A DNA stretch of 64,000 nt, taken from contig NZ_CP013659.2 of NCBI RefSeq assembly GCF_001465795.2, positions 2,188,501-2,252,500 on the forward strand, in the 5' to 3' direction. The notes under the pieces are model-generated. The model ran no database searches, was not told where the DNA came from, and saw only the letters and a list, made by a program, of their open reading frames with translations. This DNA comes from Planococcus rifietoensis. GTDB taxonomy: Bacteria > Bacillota > Bacilli > Bacillales_A > Planococcaceae. The position numbers and the translations under genes are program-made. Positions 8,654-17,996 of this stretch are shown piece after piece. Within the stretch, counting starts at the first letter, position 1; each line of letters opens with the position of its first letter.

Positions 8654-9295
8654 TTAAACCGTCACGCTTTCGTTCATCAACGCTTTGATTTTCGCCGCTT
8701 CTGATTGCTTGTCGTCTTTAGACGTGATGCCGCCCCCGACAATGATCAAATCCGGCTGCGCTTTGATCACTTCCGGCAAAGTTTCGAGCTTAATGCCCCC
8801 AGCAATCGCCGTTTTCGCATTTTTCACGACGCCTTTGATGGTGCGCAAGTCTGCAAATGAATCTTTGCCCTCTGCCTGCAAATCATAGCCCGTGTGAACG
8901 CAAATATAATCCGCTCCCAGTACGTCCAGTTCAGCTGCGCGTGTTTCGATGTCTTTCACGGCGATCATGTCGACCAGGATCTTCTTGCCAAGTTTCTTCG
9001 CTTCTTCGACTGCGCCTTTGATCGACGAATCTTCCGCCTGCGCGAGAATCGTCACGATGTCCGCTCCAGCAGCCGCTGCGTTGCCGACTTCATAAGCCGC
9101 CGCGTCCATGATTTTCACATCCGCCAAGACTTCAAGGTGTGGAAACGCCGCTTTCACTTCGCGAACGGCTTTCAATCCTTCTTGGTTAATGACCGGTGTG
9201 CCCAGTTCCACGATATCGATCGACCCTTCAACTTCTTTGATCAATTCGATGGCTTGCGGAATATCTACTAAATCCAATGCTAGTTGTAATTTCAT
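8654..9295 (-). CDS. hxlA: 3-hexulose-6-phosphate synthase
   Basis: A 213-residue TIM-barrel aldolase of the OMP decarboxylase superfamily. It condenses formaldehyde with ribulose 5-phosphate. Diagnostic motifs are LALDLVD, VELGTPVI, LADVKIMDAA (metal and catalytic Asp-Lys), VHTGYDLQ and IIVGGGIT. AGGAG lies about 10 nt before the ATG. It is the first gene of the hxlAB operon and likely serves formaldehyde detoxification. Two short palindromes lie in the upstream region (9329-9374). Confidence 0.95.
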   Translation of the reverse strand: MKLQLALDLVDIPQAIELIKEVEGSIDIVELGTPVINQEGLKAVREVKAAFPHLEVLADVKIMDAAAYEVGNAAAAGADIVTILAQAEDSSIKGAVEEAKKLGKKILVDMIAVKDIETRAAELDVLGADYICVHTGYDLQAEGKDSFADLRTIKGVVKNAKTAIAGGIKLETLPEVIKAQPDLIIVGGGITSKDDKQSEAAKIKALMNESVTV

Positions 9296-9328
9296 CTATG
9301 TGTAGCTCCTCATATGCGTATTTTGATG

Positions 9329-9374
9329 CTTACCAAGTGTAAGTCCTGCCCTACATCTTGGGAAGTACGCACTT
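9329..9374. promoter_or_regulatory. candidate operator palindromes upstream of hxlA
   Basis: Two short inverted repeats, CTTAC-caagt-GTAAG (9329-9343) and AAGT-acgc-ACTT (9363-9374), lie 34-79 nt upstream of the hxlA start. This is where HxlR-type activators bind in Bacillus hxlAB. Sequence symmetry is seen; assignment to HxlR is inference. Confidence 0.4.
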
Positions 9375-9413
9375 TAACCGCACATACAGACAAAAAGTAT
9401 ACCGTCACCTGTG

Positions 9414-9501
9414 GAATTGTGTGTCGCACAGGGACGAACAGACAGTCAAATGCCGCCGCGACGGGAATCCGGCCCGTCAAATTGTGTGGTGCACAGGGAC
9501 A
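9414..9501 (+). repeat. Interspersed element, 42-bp spacer class (88 bp)
   Basis: Repeats lie at 9414-9436 (loop CGC, ending GGACG) and 9479-9501 (loop GGT). The 42-bp spacer holds TCAAATGCCGCCGCGACGG, a good representative of the class. Another element begins 20 bp further on, giving a four-repeat array. Confidence 0.9.
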
Positions 9502-9521
9502 AGCAAGAATTCCCCCTACCG

Positions 9522-9631
9522 GAATTGTGTGGTGCACAGGGACGCAAACCACCATCCGCAACACAAAAACCGCATCCCGGCGCCGTTTCGGCCACCGGGA
9601 TGCGGTTGGAATTGTGTGGTGCACAGGGACA
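9522..9631 (+). repeat. Interspersed element, 64-bp spacer class (110 bp)
   Basis: Repeats lie at 9522-9544 and 9609-9631, both with loop GGT. The spacer carries the best-preserved hairpin of the class at about 9565-9607: AACCGCATCCCGG pairs with CCGGGATGCGGTT. The element ends 19 nt from the mtlD stop, so the hairpin probably terminates the mannitol transcript. Confidence 0.92.
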
Positions 9632-9650
9632 GCTGCAACAGCTGCAGCAA

Positions 9651-10856
9651 CTACTTCTTCATCGCCTCATACTGGCGCACGACTTCTTTCGCCAGTTCGC
9701 TGTCAGCTTCAAGCCCGCTGACTTCTGTCAATACGCGCTCCGGCCCGCCTTGTGCGATCATCTCTTGGATTTTTACCGCTTCTTCGTCTTCTGCATAATC
9801 GAACAACAACGCCGCCGCGATCGCTTTCGCGAGATGCGAATACGCAAGCCCCGCTTTTTGCGCTTGCACGGCCGGGCGCACGAGGCGGTCTTCCGGGCCG
9901 AGCTTGCGGATCGGCGCGCGGCCGACGCGCGTGACGCCGTCGTTCAAATAGCTGTTTTTGAAGCGTTCGATGTTTTTATCGATATAGTCAAGGTGCTCGT
10001 CTTCGTCCAAGCCGTATTGCTTCACGAGGTACGCGCCCGTCTCTTTTAAGGTTTCCCGCACTTCTTGTTCAATTTCCGGGTCGGCCAAGGTTTCATCGAT
10101 TGTCGTTTTGCCGGCGAGATAGCCGTAATACGCGATGACCGCGTGCCCCGTATTGACTGTGAACAGCTTGCGCTCAATGAACGGCGCCAAGTCTTCGACA
10201 ATCGTCATGCCGGTCACGTGAGGAATGTCTTCAGTCGTTTCAACAACCCACTCGTAATACGGCTCAACCAAGACATCAAGCGAATGGCCTTCCTGGATCG
10301 GCACAATGCGGTCGACCGCCGAATTAAAGAAATACACTTTGCCGGCGAGATCCGCTTTCGCTTCGTCGCTCAAATGGCTCAAAATATGTCCTTTCAAAAT
10401 ATCGGTCGCGCCGATCTGGTTTTCACAGGCAATGATGTATAATTTTTCCGAACCCGCGCTCATGTCTGTCGCTACATCCAAATCAGACGCCGGCACCAAA
10501 TCCGGCCCCGTCGCGAAATTGCCTTTGACGCGCGCTTCGATTCCTTTTGCGATTAACGGCGCAATGCGCGGCAAAATGTTCGGCCCGATTGCCGTCGTCA
10601 AATACGTCGCTTGCTGGATCTTCGCAATGACCGCTTCTTCGTCTTTCATATTATTGATGCCCGATACATTCTCCACCAAGACGCTTTCTTCTGTCTCCTG
10701 CGCCATGTTGACGCGGTACTGGCCTTGTGCGTTCAACCCGTCGATAACTTGTTCCGCCACATCGACGAAACTGACGTGATAGCCGGATTCCGAGAACAAC
10801 GCCCCGATAAACCCTCTGCCGATATTGCCTGCTCCAAAATGAATCGCTTGTTTCAT
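9651..10856 (-). CDS. mtlD: mannitol-1-phosphate 5-dehydrogenase
   Basis: A 401-residue polyol dehydrogenase that oxidises mannitol 1-phosphate to fructose 6-phosphate with NAD. The Rossmann signature AIHFGAGNIGRGFIG opens the protein. The long-chain polyol dehydrogenase signature includes the catalytic Lys in IERKLFTVNTGHAVIAYYGYLAG. I prefer the ATG at 10856 with GAAGGA 9 nt upstream; an ATG three codons earlier overlaps the mtlR stop. It is the last gene of the mtlA-mtlR-mtlD set. Confidence 0.95.
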   Translation of the reverse strand: MKQAIHFGAGNIGRGFIGALFSESGYHVSFVDVAEQVIDGLNAQGQYRVNMAQETEESVLVENVSGINNMKDEEAVIAKIQQATYLTTAIGPNILPRIAPLIAKGIEARVKGNFATGPDLVPASDLDVATDMSAGSEKLYIIACENQIGATDILKGHILSHLSDEAKADLAGKVYFFNSAVDRIVPIQEGHSLDVLVEPYYEWVVETTEDIPHVTGMTIVEDLAPFIERKLFTVNTGHAVIAYYGYLAGKTTIDETLADPEIEQEVRETLKETGAYLVKQYGLDEDEHLDYIDKNIERFKNSYLNDGVTRVGRAPIRKLGPEDRLVRPAVQAQKAGLAYSHLAKAIAAALLFDYAEDEEAVKIQEMIAQGGPERVLTEVSGLEADSELAKEVVRQYEAMKK

Positions 10857-10861
10857 TCCAA

Positions 10862-12937
10862 TCATTCCTTCATCAAATTATTTTGTAAGTATTCGTAAAA
10901 CAACTCTTCCAACTTGCCGCGGATGACGCCTTCATTCGATGACGAGAAAATCATCATCGCCGCTTCGCTTTCAATGAGGCTCGAACTAATCAAGCTCATG
11001 ATTTCCTGTTCGCGCTCGCTTAATTCCACCGGCGTCAGCATCAATAATAAATTCGTCATGTGCACGTCGCGGCCATCCATCCCTTTGACCGCACTCGGCG
11101 CATCCAAATGCACCACTTGGAACAGCAACTGCCCGACCGACTCGTCGCGGCAATGAAACAGCGCCATATTGGTCCCCGGGATCCCAAGGCCGCCTTTTGT
11201 TTCGCGGTCTTGTAATTGCCGCAACGTGCTCGCCGCATCCAACAACCCGTCCGACTCCAGGCCGTCCAATACATCCGAGAGCACACCCCAATAATCGGTG
11301 CCGCGCATGTTCACGACCCCGAAATGTTCGAGTATCGCTTCCATGCCGGTCTGCACTTGCTTGATGTCGAGCAGCAAGCGCCGCAGATCCGGCCGATGTT
11401 TCCTGCCCGCCTCGCCGAAATCTTCCGCCGGCAAATATTGCTTGTTGCGCGTCACTTTCTGGATATTGTGCTGCAAGTAATTCTCGATATGGCTGATGTC
11501 TTGTTCGTTCAAAAGGGGGCTCACCATCAAATAATCCACATCGGTGACCGGCAGGCGGATCGTCGAAATGACCAAATCGTAGTCCTGGAAGTTCGCCGTC
11601 TGGAAATCGTGGATCGACAAGATCTTCACCGTATCAATTTCCGGCAGCTCTTTTTGAATGCGGCTCGCCAGCATTTTCGACGTGCCGATACCAGTCGGGC
11701 AAACGACGACCGCGTCGATCTGCACACGTTCTTCATTCATCAATAAGGCCGATCCGAAATGAAGCACGATAAACGCCACTTCGTCCGCCGAGAACTCGAG
11801 GTCGTCAAACTCCGTCTCCAACGTCTGCTTGACCGCGAGAAACAGCATCGGGTATTTCTTCTTGATCTCGTCGGTCAACGGGTTGAACGATTCGAGCTTT
11901 TGCTTGAGCCGGAAAATGAGCGGCTCCATATGCGCAAGCAAGCCTTGGTACAAGGAGAAATCTTTCGTCAAATCAACGCCGAGCTGCCCCGACACGTCGC
12001 GTATCATGTTCTTGACCAGTTTCCCGAGCAGCACGCTATCGTAGTACAGCACATTGGACGCCTGGATTTTCGAACCCTTCAACACCACCGCAAGAAACTC
12101 AATATCGCGCTCCGTCAACTCCACGCCAAGCCGCTCATGCAAATCGTCACAAATCGCTTCGATCACATGGTACTCGCCGTTCGGCTCGCTGCCAGCCGGT
12201 TGCGCGTCCAGCAAAAAGCCGTTTTCGGTGCGCCGCAGCGCCAAAGCGAGATGCACGACCAAGCCCGTATAACCGCTGTCCGCCAAGCGGATCTGCTCGT
12301 CGCTGATGTGTTCGCCGACCAATTTATTCGCCGACGCGAGATAGTCTGGGTTGAAATAGCCGAGCACTTTGTCGTCCTGCGTCTTGCCGCGCTGCAAATA
12401 ATACAGGCTTTCAATGAGCTCTTCGTAGAAATGAATGAGGAAATAGGCAGCCAGCGCATGGCGTTTATGCGCTTCCTCACCTGCCACTTCCACACCGACA
12501 CCGCGCTGACGGGACAAAGTGACCGAGAACTTGCGCAGCCAATTGCCGAGCTCATCCAAATACGAAGTGAGCGTCGTCGTGCTGATGCCGAGCTGATTCG
12601 ACAGCACCTGCTTTTTAAAAAACGCGCCTTCTTCCATTAAAATGATGAGCAAGCGCAGCTTCTTCTCTTCAGGCGTCGCTTCCGGCGCACTCGATGCCGC
12701 AAGCTTTTGCATCAAGCGATAGATTTTCTCGTTATTGCCATCAATAAACAGCGCATCCGCCGCATTGCGCTTCATCGCAAGGCCGAACCCCTCCAAGAGC
12801 TTATCCACCGACTTCAAATCGCGCTGAATCGTCCGCGCGCTGACATCAAGATACGTCGCCAAGGAATTAACCGTATGCTTCGCCGACATCCGCGTCACCA
12901 GCTCAATAATCGACTTTTCCCTAACCGTGACAAACAT
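10862..12937 (-). CDS. mtlR: PRD-containing mannitol operon activator
   Basis: A 691-residue BglG/MtlR-type activator. N-terminal helix-turn-helix domains (about 1-120, including YLDVSARTIQRDLKSV) are followed by two PRD modules (about 170-390, with conserved His residues). Next comes an EIIB-like domain (VVCPTGIGTSKMLASRI, with the phosphorylatable Cys), and a C-terminal mannitol-type EIIA domain with GIPGTNMALFHCRDES. It senses mannitol transport through PTS phosphorylation. I start at the ATG at 12937 (AAGGGAG and AGGTG upstream); the open frame extends 24 codons further. Its position between mtlA and mtlD supports the call. Confidence 0.93.
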   Translation of the reverse strand: MFVTVREKSIIELVTRMSAKHTVNSLATYLDVSARTIQRDLKSVDKLLEGFGLAMKRNAADALFIDGNNEKIYRLMQKLAASSAPEATPEEKKLRLLIILMEEGAFFKKQVLSNQLGISTTTLTSYLDELGNWLRKFSVTLSRQRGVGVEVAGEEAHKRHALAAYFLIHFYEELIESLYYLQRGKTQDDKVLGYFNPDYLASANKLVGEHISDEQIRLADSGYTGLVVHLALALRRTENGFLLDAQPAGSEPNGEYHVIEAICDDLHERLGVELTERDIEFLAVVLKGSKIQASNVLYYDSVLLGKLVKNMIRDVSGQLGVDLTKDFSLYQGLLAHMEPLIFRLKQKLESFNPLTDEIKKKYPMLFLAVKQTLETEFDDLEFSADEVAFIVLHFGSALLMNEERVQIDAVVVCPTGIGTSKMLASRIQKELPEIDTVKILSIHDFQTANFQDYDLVISTIRLPVTDVDYLMVSPLLNEQDISHIENYLQHNIQKVTRNKQYLPAEDFGEAGRKHRPDLRRLLLDIKQVQTGMEAILEHFGVVNMRGTDYWGVLSDVLDGLESDGLLDAASTLRQLQDRETKGGLGIPGTNMALFHCRDESVGQLLFQVVHLDAPSAVKGMDGRDVHMTNLLLMLTPVELSEREQEIMSLISSSLIESEAAMMIFSSSNEGVIRGKLEELFYEYLQNNLMKE

Positions 12938-13229
12938 CCACTCACCTACTCCCTTGTCACCTTTCGTTAATGAAGACTTTGTTGAATCAAATACTGAGTC
13001 ATAAACCATGTTTTCCGAGGCTTACCGTGGGACAGGAATCGAACGGACACTTTTCCAAAACTCAAATATCCCACTGATCTATGCGCACTTCCTATAACTA
13101 TAGAAGACTATTGTTTTTTACCTATTCTATATACAGTTTCTCACTACTACGCATATTCCGCAAAAACACTGGTTTTCCTCTTTTATCTAACTGAGTTTAG
13201 CCCCTCTGCCTATTCGTCACACTGGGATG

Positions 13230-13352
13230 TAAAAGCGGAAGGCGGCGACTCCAGCGGGAATAGCATGAGTCTTGAGACCCCGCAGGAAGCGAAGCGACCG
13301 AGGAGGCTCAAGCCATGCCCGCGGAAAGCGTCCGCCTGGAGCGATTTCCCCA
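13230..13352. repeat. GC-rich palindromic intergenic repeat (Bacillales type)
   Basis: A GC-rich block of about 120 bp between mtlA and mtlR. It folds as a long imperfect palindrome: CTCCAGCGGGAATAGCATG pairs with CATGCCCGCGG...CTGGAG, and an inner TTGAG pairs with CTCAA around CCCCGCAGGAAGCGAAGCGA. I recall near-identical blocks as common intergenic repeats in Bacillales genomes. It is unrelated to the 23-bp repeat family. Its role is unknown; it could alter mtlA/mtlR transcript stoichiometry. Confidence 0.75.
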
Positions 13353-13416
13353 CTAACATTTACTATATCTGTTCACTTATTGATCTTGCTCACTTTGAAT
13401 AAACCAAAGAAATAGC

Positions 13417-13447
13417 ACAAAAAGGCAGGATCTCCCCTGCCTTTTCG
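13417..13447 (-). terminator. intrinsic terminator of mtlA
   Basis: On the minus strand GGCAGG-ggagat-CCTGCC is followed by TTTTTGTG, 10 nt after the mtlA stop. It would separate mtlA from mtlR-mtlD, which therefore need readthrough or their own promoter. Confidence 0.88.
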
Positions 13448-13456
13448 TGATGTTGA

Positions 13457-15406
13457 TTATTTGCTGTTCAAGATGTCGAGCAGTTCTTTAGAAGATTTCG
13501 CGGCGACGAGTTCGTCGACGTTCGACTGCTCGGCGCAGATGACCGCGATGCCTGACAGGATCTCCAGGTGCGTGCCGTCTTTACCAGCGATGGCGAAGAT
13601 CAATTTCGCTTTCTCTCCGTCAAAGTCTACCCCGTCCGGCACTTGGACAACCGTAAAGCCGGATTTGATCACCGCTTTTTTCGCTTCTTCGGTGCCGTGC
13701 GGAATCGCGACATCATTGCCCATATAGGTCGTCGTGATTTCCTCACGCTTCAACATTTCATCGACATACGATGGCTCGACGTATCCTGCTTTCACAAGTG
13801 CGTCACCTGCGAAGCGGATTGCTTCTTCTTTATTTCGGAAGCGTTTATTGATGAAAATATTGTCTTCCGTCAGTAGTGGAGCGTCGCCTTCATCACCAGT
13901 CGCTGCGTTCGCTTCGCTGTCGTCGACCAGTTCACTTTGCTCTTCTGTCACGCCATGTTTCATGCGCTCGATCAAGCGGTCGTATTCTGGGCTCGACAGG
14001 AAGTTATCGACCGAGATGTGGTACGCATCCGGGCGTTTGTCTTTCGCACGCGGCGTCAATTTATCCTGCGTGATGATGATTTGCGAATCGGCAGGGATCG
14101 ACGAAATCGCGCTGTTGGTGACTTTGATGTGCATGCCCGCTTCTTTTACTTTCTTACTCAAGAGCGAGGCGCCCATCGCGCTCGACCCCATTCCGGCGTC
14201 ACACGCAAAGACGATTTTTTGGACATCGTCCGGGAATTTTCCAGATGCAGAAGCCGTGCCTGCAGCTCCAGCTCCAGCGCTAGCGCCAAGTGCGCCGGCA
14301 ACCGAGCTCTTCTTGCCTTTCATTTCTTCCATACGTTTCGTTGCAGCTTCGACGTCTTCATCAGATGCTGTGTCTTTGCTGCGCTTCAAGATGACCGCTG
14401 AAATTAAGAACGAGACCGTCGCTGCGACCAAAATCGCCGTGAAGTTCGCGACGTATGCCATGCCTTCAGGCGGTGTGACCGCTGCGATCGCGAAGATACT
14501 GCCTGGTGATGCAGGGGCCATCAAGCCGCCGCCCATCAAGACCAGTGTGAACACGCCGCTCATGCCGCCGAGGATGACGGACAACAGAAGCATCGGTTTC
14601 ATTAACACGTACGGGAAGTAAATCTCGTGGATCCCGCCGAAAAAGTGGATAATAACTGCTCCTGGTGCCGATTGCTTCGCGATGCCTTTTCCGAAGAACA
14701 TGAACGCGAGCAAGACGCCAAGGCCAGGTCCTGGGTTCGCTTCAAGCAAGAACAGAACCGAACGGCCAGCCTGCTGGACTTGTTCAAGCCCAAGCGGCGT
14801 CAGGATGCCGTGGTTGATTGCATTATTGAGGAATAAAATTTTCCCCGGTTCGATCAAAATGCTTGTTAATGGAAGCAAGCCTGTTTCTAGCAACCAGTCA
14901 ACGCCTGCGACCAAGACTTGCGTCAATGCGCTGACGGCTGGTCCGATGCCGAGATAAGCGAAGATCGCTAGCGCCCCGCCGAGAATACCCGCGGAGAAGT
15001 TATTGACGAGCATTTCAAAACCAGAGCGGATCTTGCCTTCGATCAAATGGTCAAACTGCTTGATGACCCAAGCCGCAAGCGGCCCCATGATCATCGCGCC
15101 GAGGAACATCGGCGTATCCGGTGCCCCGACGATAACCCCCATCGTAGCGATTGCGCCAATGACGCCGCCTCGCTGGTCGTGCACCAGCTTACCGCCTGTA
15201 TAACCGATCAATAGCGGTAGCAAATACGTAATCATCGGCCCGACGAGTGACGCGAAATTCTCGTTCGGGAAAAAGCCCGTTGGAATAAATAATGCGGTAA
15301 TGAGACCCCAGGCAATAAACGCGCCGATGTTCGGCATAACCATCGAGCTCAGGAAGTTACCGAACTTCTGGACTTTCACTTTGACGCTTGAACGTTCTTG
15401 TGCCAT
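13457..15406 (-). CDS. mtlA: PTS mannitol transporter subunit IICBA
   Basis: A 649-residue fused permease that takes up and phosphorylates mannitol. The EIIC membrane domain covers about residues 1-340 (FGNFLSSMVMPNIGAFIAWG, then multiple membrane spans). After a linker rich in Ala and Gly, EIIB carries IVFACDAGMGSSAMGASLL with the phospho-Cys. EIIA at the C terminus carries DVAIPHGTEEAKKAV with the phospho-His. I chose the ATG at 15406 because AAAGGAGG lies 9 nt upstream; a closer ATG overlaps no spacer. EIIA is fused, so no separate mtlF is needed. A cre-like site lies about 70 nt upstream. Confidence 0.96.
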   Translation of the reverse strand: MAQERSSVKVKVQKFGNFLSSMVMPNIGAFIAWGLITALFIPTGFFPNENFASLVGPMITYLLPLLIGYTGGKLVHDQRGGVIGAIATMGVIVGAPDTPMFLGAMIMGPLAAWVIKQFDHLIEGKIRSGFEMLVNNFSAGILGGALAIFAYLGIGPAVSALTQVLVAGVDWLLETGLLPLTSILIEPGKILFLNNAINHGILTPLGLEQVQQAGRSVLFLLEANPGPGLGVLLAFMFFGKGIAKQSAPGAVIIHFFGGIHEIYFPYVLMKPMLLLSVILGGMSGVFTLVLMGGGLMAPASPGSIFAIAAVTPPEGMAYVANFTAILVAATVSFLISAVILKRSKDTASDEDVEAATKRMEEMKGKKSSVAGALGASAGAGAAGTASASGKFPDDVQKIVFACDAGMGSSAMGASLLSKKVKEAGMHIKVTNSAISSIPADSQIIITQDKLTPRAKDKRPDAYHISVDNFLSSPEYDRLIERMKHGVTEEQSELVDDSEANAATGDEGDAPLLTEDNIFINKRFRNKEEAIRFAGDALVKAGYVEPSYVDEMLKREEITTTYMGNDVAIPHGTEEAKKAVIKSGFTVVQVPDGVDFDGEKAKLIFAIAGKDGTHLEILSGIAVICAEQSNVDELVAAKSSKELLDILNSK

Positions 15407-15476
15407 TCCTTTCATCCTCCTTTTTTGGGCTCTTGCCCTTGTGCTTTGTTTGTTAATTCAGATTATACGCTCATTG

Positions 15477-15490
15477 TGTAAGCGCATTCA
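15477..15490. promoter_or_regulatory. candidate CcpA cre site for mtlA
   Basis: TGTAAGCGCATTCA matches the cre consensus TGWAANCGNTNWCA at all but one position on either strand, and lies 71-84 nt upstream of the mtlA start. Catabolite control of mannitol uptake is expected in Bacillota. Confidence 0.7.
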
Positions 15491-15545
15491 ATCTAATGAA
15501 AAACCAACTTTGTCGCCACTGTCCGGACAAGGCTGTCGTTGCCGC

Positions 15546-15632
15546 AAATTTGTCGTGCACAGGGACGAACCAAGAGCGAAATCCTGCTGCGACGCGAATC
15601 TGATGCGCCAAACTGTGTGATGCACAGGGACA
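15546..15632 (+). repeat. Interspersed element, 42-bp spacer class (first of tandem pair)
   Basis: Repeats lie at 15546-15567 (one base short: AAATTTGTCGTGCACAGGG) and 15610-15632 (AAACTGTGTGATGCACAGGG). The 42-bp spacer contains AAATCCTGCTGCGACGCG. It sits between the divergent mtlA and ptsH promoters, one of three loci not adjacent to a minus-strand stop codon. Confidence 0.85.
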
Positions 15633-15669
15633 CAACCGAAAAACAATCGCCAAGCCCTATTACCCGCGC

Positions 15670-15757
15670 AAATTGTGTCGCGCACAGGGACAAACTACCA
15701 TCAAAACCCCGACACGACGCGGTTTTCACGTCCCGAATTGTGCCGTGCACAGGGACA
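15670..15757 (+). repeat. Interspersed element, 42-bp spacer class (second of tandem pair)
   Basis: Repeats lie at 15670-15692 (loop CGC) and 15735-15757 (TGTGCCGTGCACA). The spacer contains ACGACGCGGTTTTCACG. Only 37 bp separate it from the previous element, making an array of four repeats over 212 bp upstream of ptsH. Confidence 0.87.
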
Positions 15758-15893
15758 TGTCGCCGCACTCGCGACAACACTGTCGTTTTTGATCCCACCT
15801 TCAAACGGCGCCCTGCTATGCAATTTGCGCAGAAACTGTCATAATGAGGGGTGAATTCGCTTACATCTCAACCACCCTAAGGAGGAATTATTC

Positions 15894-16163
15894 ATGGTAG
15901 AAAAATCATTCACAATCACAGATCCAGCAGGTATGCATGCACGTCCAGCTTCAGCACTCGTAGGTTCGTTATCAAAATTCCAATCGGACATCACGATGGA
16001 ATTCAAGGACAAAAAAGTTAACTTGAAATCAATCCTTGGCGTTATGTCACTTGGCGTTCCTTCTGGCTCAACAGTCCAGATCGCCGCAGACGGTGCAGAC
16101 GAAGCGGAAGCGATGGAAACAATCGAGCGCGTACTCCAAGAACAAGGAATCTCGAACGAATGA
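15894..16163 (+). CDS. ptsH: HPr phosphocarrier protein
   Basis: An 89-residue general PTS protein. The EI-phosphorylated His is in GMHARPAS (His-15 region) and the HPrK-regulated Ser in [11 protein letters not shown] (Ser-46 region), so it can act both in sugar transport and as CcpA corepressor. AAGGAGGAA lies upstream. It overlaps ptsI by 4 nt. A second, diverged HPr gene lies in the nag operon at 42677. Confidence 0.97.
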   Translation: MVEKSFTITDPAGMHARPASALVGSLSKFQSDITMEFKDKKVNLKSILGVMSLGVPSGSTVQIAADGADEAEAMETIERVLQEQGISNE

Positions 16164-17866
16164 ACCGCATCTCCGGAATCGCAGCCTCTAACGGCATCGC
16201 CATCGCCAAGGCCTTCCGCCTGGAAAATCCGGAACTGACAATCGACAAGAAAAACGTAGCGGATACACAGGCGGAAATCCAGCGCTTCGGTCAAGCAGTA
16301 AATGAATCGATCGCTGAACTCGAAGTCATCAAAAAGCGCACCGCTGAAGAAATCAGCGACAAGGAAGCGGCCATTTTCGGCGCTCACTTGCTTGTCTTGG
16401 AAGACCCGGAATTGATCGGGCCGATCACCGACAAGATCAACAACGATAGCGTCAATGCAGAGTTCGCGCTTCACGAAACCTCGACGATGTTCGTCGACAT
16501 GTTCGAAGCGATGGACAATGAATACATGAAAGAACGCGCCGCCGATGTGCGCGATGTCACGAAACGCGTGCTCGCCCATCTGTTAGGCGTGAAGATCCAA
16601 AACCCGAGCATGATCACCGATGAAGTCGTCGTCATCGCAGAAGACTTGACGCCTTCCGATACGGTGCAATTAAACCCGAAATACATTAAAGGCTTCATCA
16701 CCGATATCGGCGGGCGCACGTCCCACTCCGCGATTCTCGCACGCACGCTGGAAATCCCGGCAGTTGTCGGCGCGAAATCAGCGATGAGCTCCATTGATAA
16801 CGGCACGATTGTCATCATCGACGGATTGGAAGGCGAAATCCTTCTCAACCCGGACGACGCGACACTTGCCGAATACAAGGAAAAACAAACGGCGTTCGCC
16901 AGCCAAAAAGCCGAATGGGCCAAGCTGAAAAACGAAGCAACGCTCACAAAAGACGGCGTTGCAGTCGAACTCGGCGCGAACATCGGCACACCGAAAGATC
17001 TCACCGGCGTTCTCGAAAACGGTGGCGAAGCGATCGGCTTGTACAGAACAGAATTCCTGTACATGGGCCGTGACGAGTTCCCGACTGAAGAAGAGCAATT
17101 CGACGCTTACTCAGCCGTCCTAAAAGGCATGGAAAACAAACCGACCGTCGTGCGCACACTCGACATCGGCGGCGATAAGGAATTGTCGTACTTGAAATTG
17201 CCGAAAGAACTCAACCCGTTCCTAGGCCTCCGTGCGATCCGTCTATGCCTCGAGATGCCGGACATGTTCCGCACGCAGCTGCGCGCACTTCTTCGTGCAA
17301 GCGTCCACGGGAATCTCAAGATCATGTTCCCGATGATCGCGACGCTCGATGAGTTCCGCGAAGCGAAAGCTATTCTATTGGAAGAAAAAGCGAAACTTGA
17401 AGCAGAAGGCGTTGAAGTGAGCGATTCAATCGAAGTCGGCATCATGGTAGAAATCCCGTCGACTGCCGTTATGGCAGACACTTTTGCAAAAGAAGTCGAC
17501 TTCTTCTCCATCGGCACCAACGATTTGATCCAATACACAATGGCCGCCGACCGCATGAACGAATCCGTGTCGTATCTCTACCAGCCGTACAACCCAGCCA
17601 TCCTGCGCCTCGTGAAGACCGTCATCGACGCGTCCCACAAAGAAGGCAAATGGACCGGCATGTGCGGCGAAATGGCCGGCGACGAAATCGCCATCCCGAT
17701 TCTCCTCGGCCTCGGCCTGGACGAATTCTCGATGAGCGCTTCGTCCATCTTAAAAGCCCGCTCCCAGCTAAGCCGCCTATCCAAAGCGGACATGGAAGGG
17801 CATACTGAACACATTCTCGGTCTCGCGACTTCCCAGGAAGTTGAAGACTACGTCAAAAACCTATAA
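16160..17866 (+). CDS. ptsI: PTS enzyme I (phosphoenolpyruvate-protein phosphotransferase)
   Basis: A 568-residue cytosolic enzyme that passes phosphate from PEP to HPr. The active His is in [21 protein letters not shown] (about residue 190). The PEP-binding barrel carries [30 protein letters not shown] and the catalytic Cys in [11 protein letters not shown]. The start codon overlaps the ptsH stop (ATGA), so the two are translationally coupled. It supplies phosphate for the mannitol and GlcNAc systems in this window. Confidence 0.97.
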   Translation: MNRISGIAASNGIAIAKAFRLENPELTIDKKNVADTQAEIQRFGQAVNESIAELEVIKKRTAEEISDKEAAIFGAHLLVLEDPELIGPITDKINNDSVNAEFALHETSTMFVDMFEAMDNEYMKERAADVRDVTKRVLAHLLGVKIQNPSMITDEVVVIAEDLTPSDTVQLNPKYIKGFITDIGGRTSHSAILARTLEIPAVVGAKSAMSSIDNGTIVIIDGLEGEILLNPDDATLAEYKEKQTAFASQKAEWAKLKNEATLTKDGVAVELGANIGTPKDLTGVLENGGEAIGLYRTEFLYMGRDEFPTEEEQFDAYSAVLKGMENKPTVVRTLDIGGDKELSYLKLPKELNPFLGLRAIRLCLEMPDMFRTQLRALLRASVHGNLKIMFPMIATLDEFREAKAILLEEKAKLEAEGVEVSDSIEVGIMVEIPSTAVMADTFAKEVDFFSIGTNDLIQYTMAADRMNESVSYLYQPYNPAILRLVKTVIDASHKEGKWTGMCGEMAGDEIAIPILLGLGLDEFSMSASSILKARSQLSRLSKADMEGHTEHILGLATSQEVEDYVKNL

Positions 17867-17870
17867 TGCA

Positions 17871-17907
17871 AAAAAGCCGTGAACTCAAATGAGTTCACGG
17901 CTTTTTT
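17871..17907 (+). terminator. intrinsic terminator of ptsHI
   Basis: AAAAAAGCCGTGAACTC-aaat-GAGTTCACGGC is followed by six T. It is symmetric enough to act in both directions. The stem core TGAACTC...GAGTTCA recurs in the terminator at 19353, next to an unrelated gene but also beside a repeat element. Confidence 0.93.
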
Positions 17908-17994
17908 AATTGTGTGGTGCACAGGGACAACCAAGAATCAGAATCCCGCTGCGACGCGGATTTTCCGCCGCGAATTGTGTGATGCACAGGGACA
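17907..17994 (+). repeat. Interspersed element, 42-bp spacer class (88 bp)
   Basis: Repeats lie at 17907-17929 (loop GGT) and 17972-17994 (loop GAT). The spacer, AATCCCGCTGCGACGCGG then TTTTCCGCCGCG, itself can fold. The element starts inside the T tract of the ptsI terminator and ends 2 nt from the stop of a small minus-strand gene. Confidence 0.92.
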
Positions 17995-17996
17995 CC

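Noticed and set aside
9414..9631. CRISPR array, because four direct repeats stand close together
   Set aside because: Spacers are homologous between distant loci, lengths are 42, 20 and 64 bp, most loci have only two repeats, and no cas gene is present.
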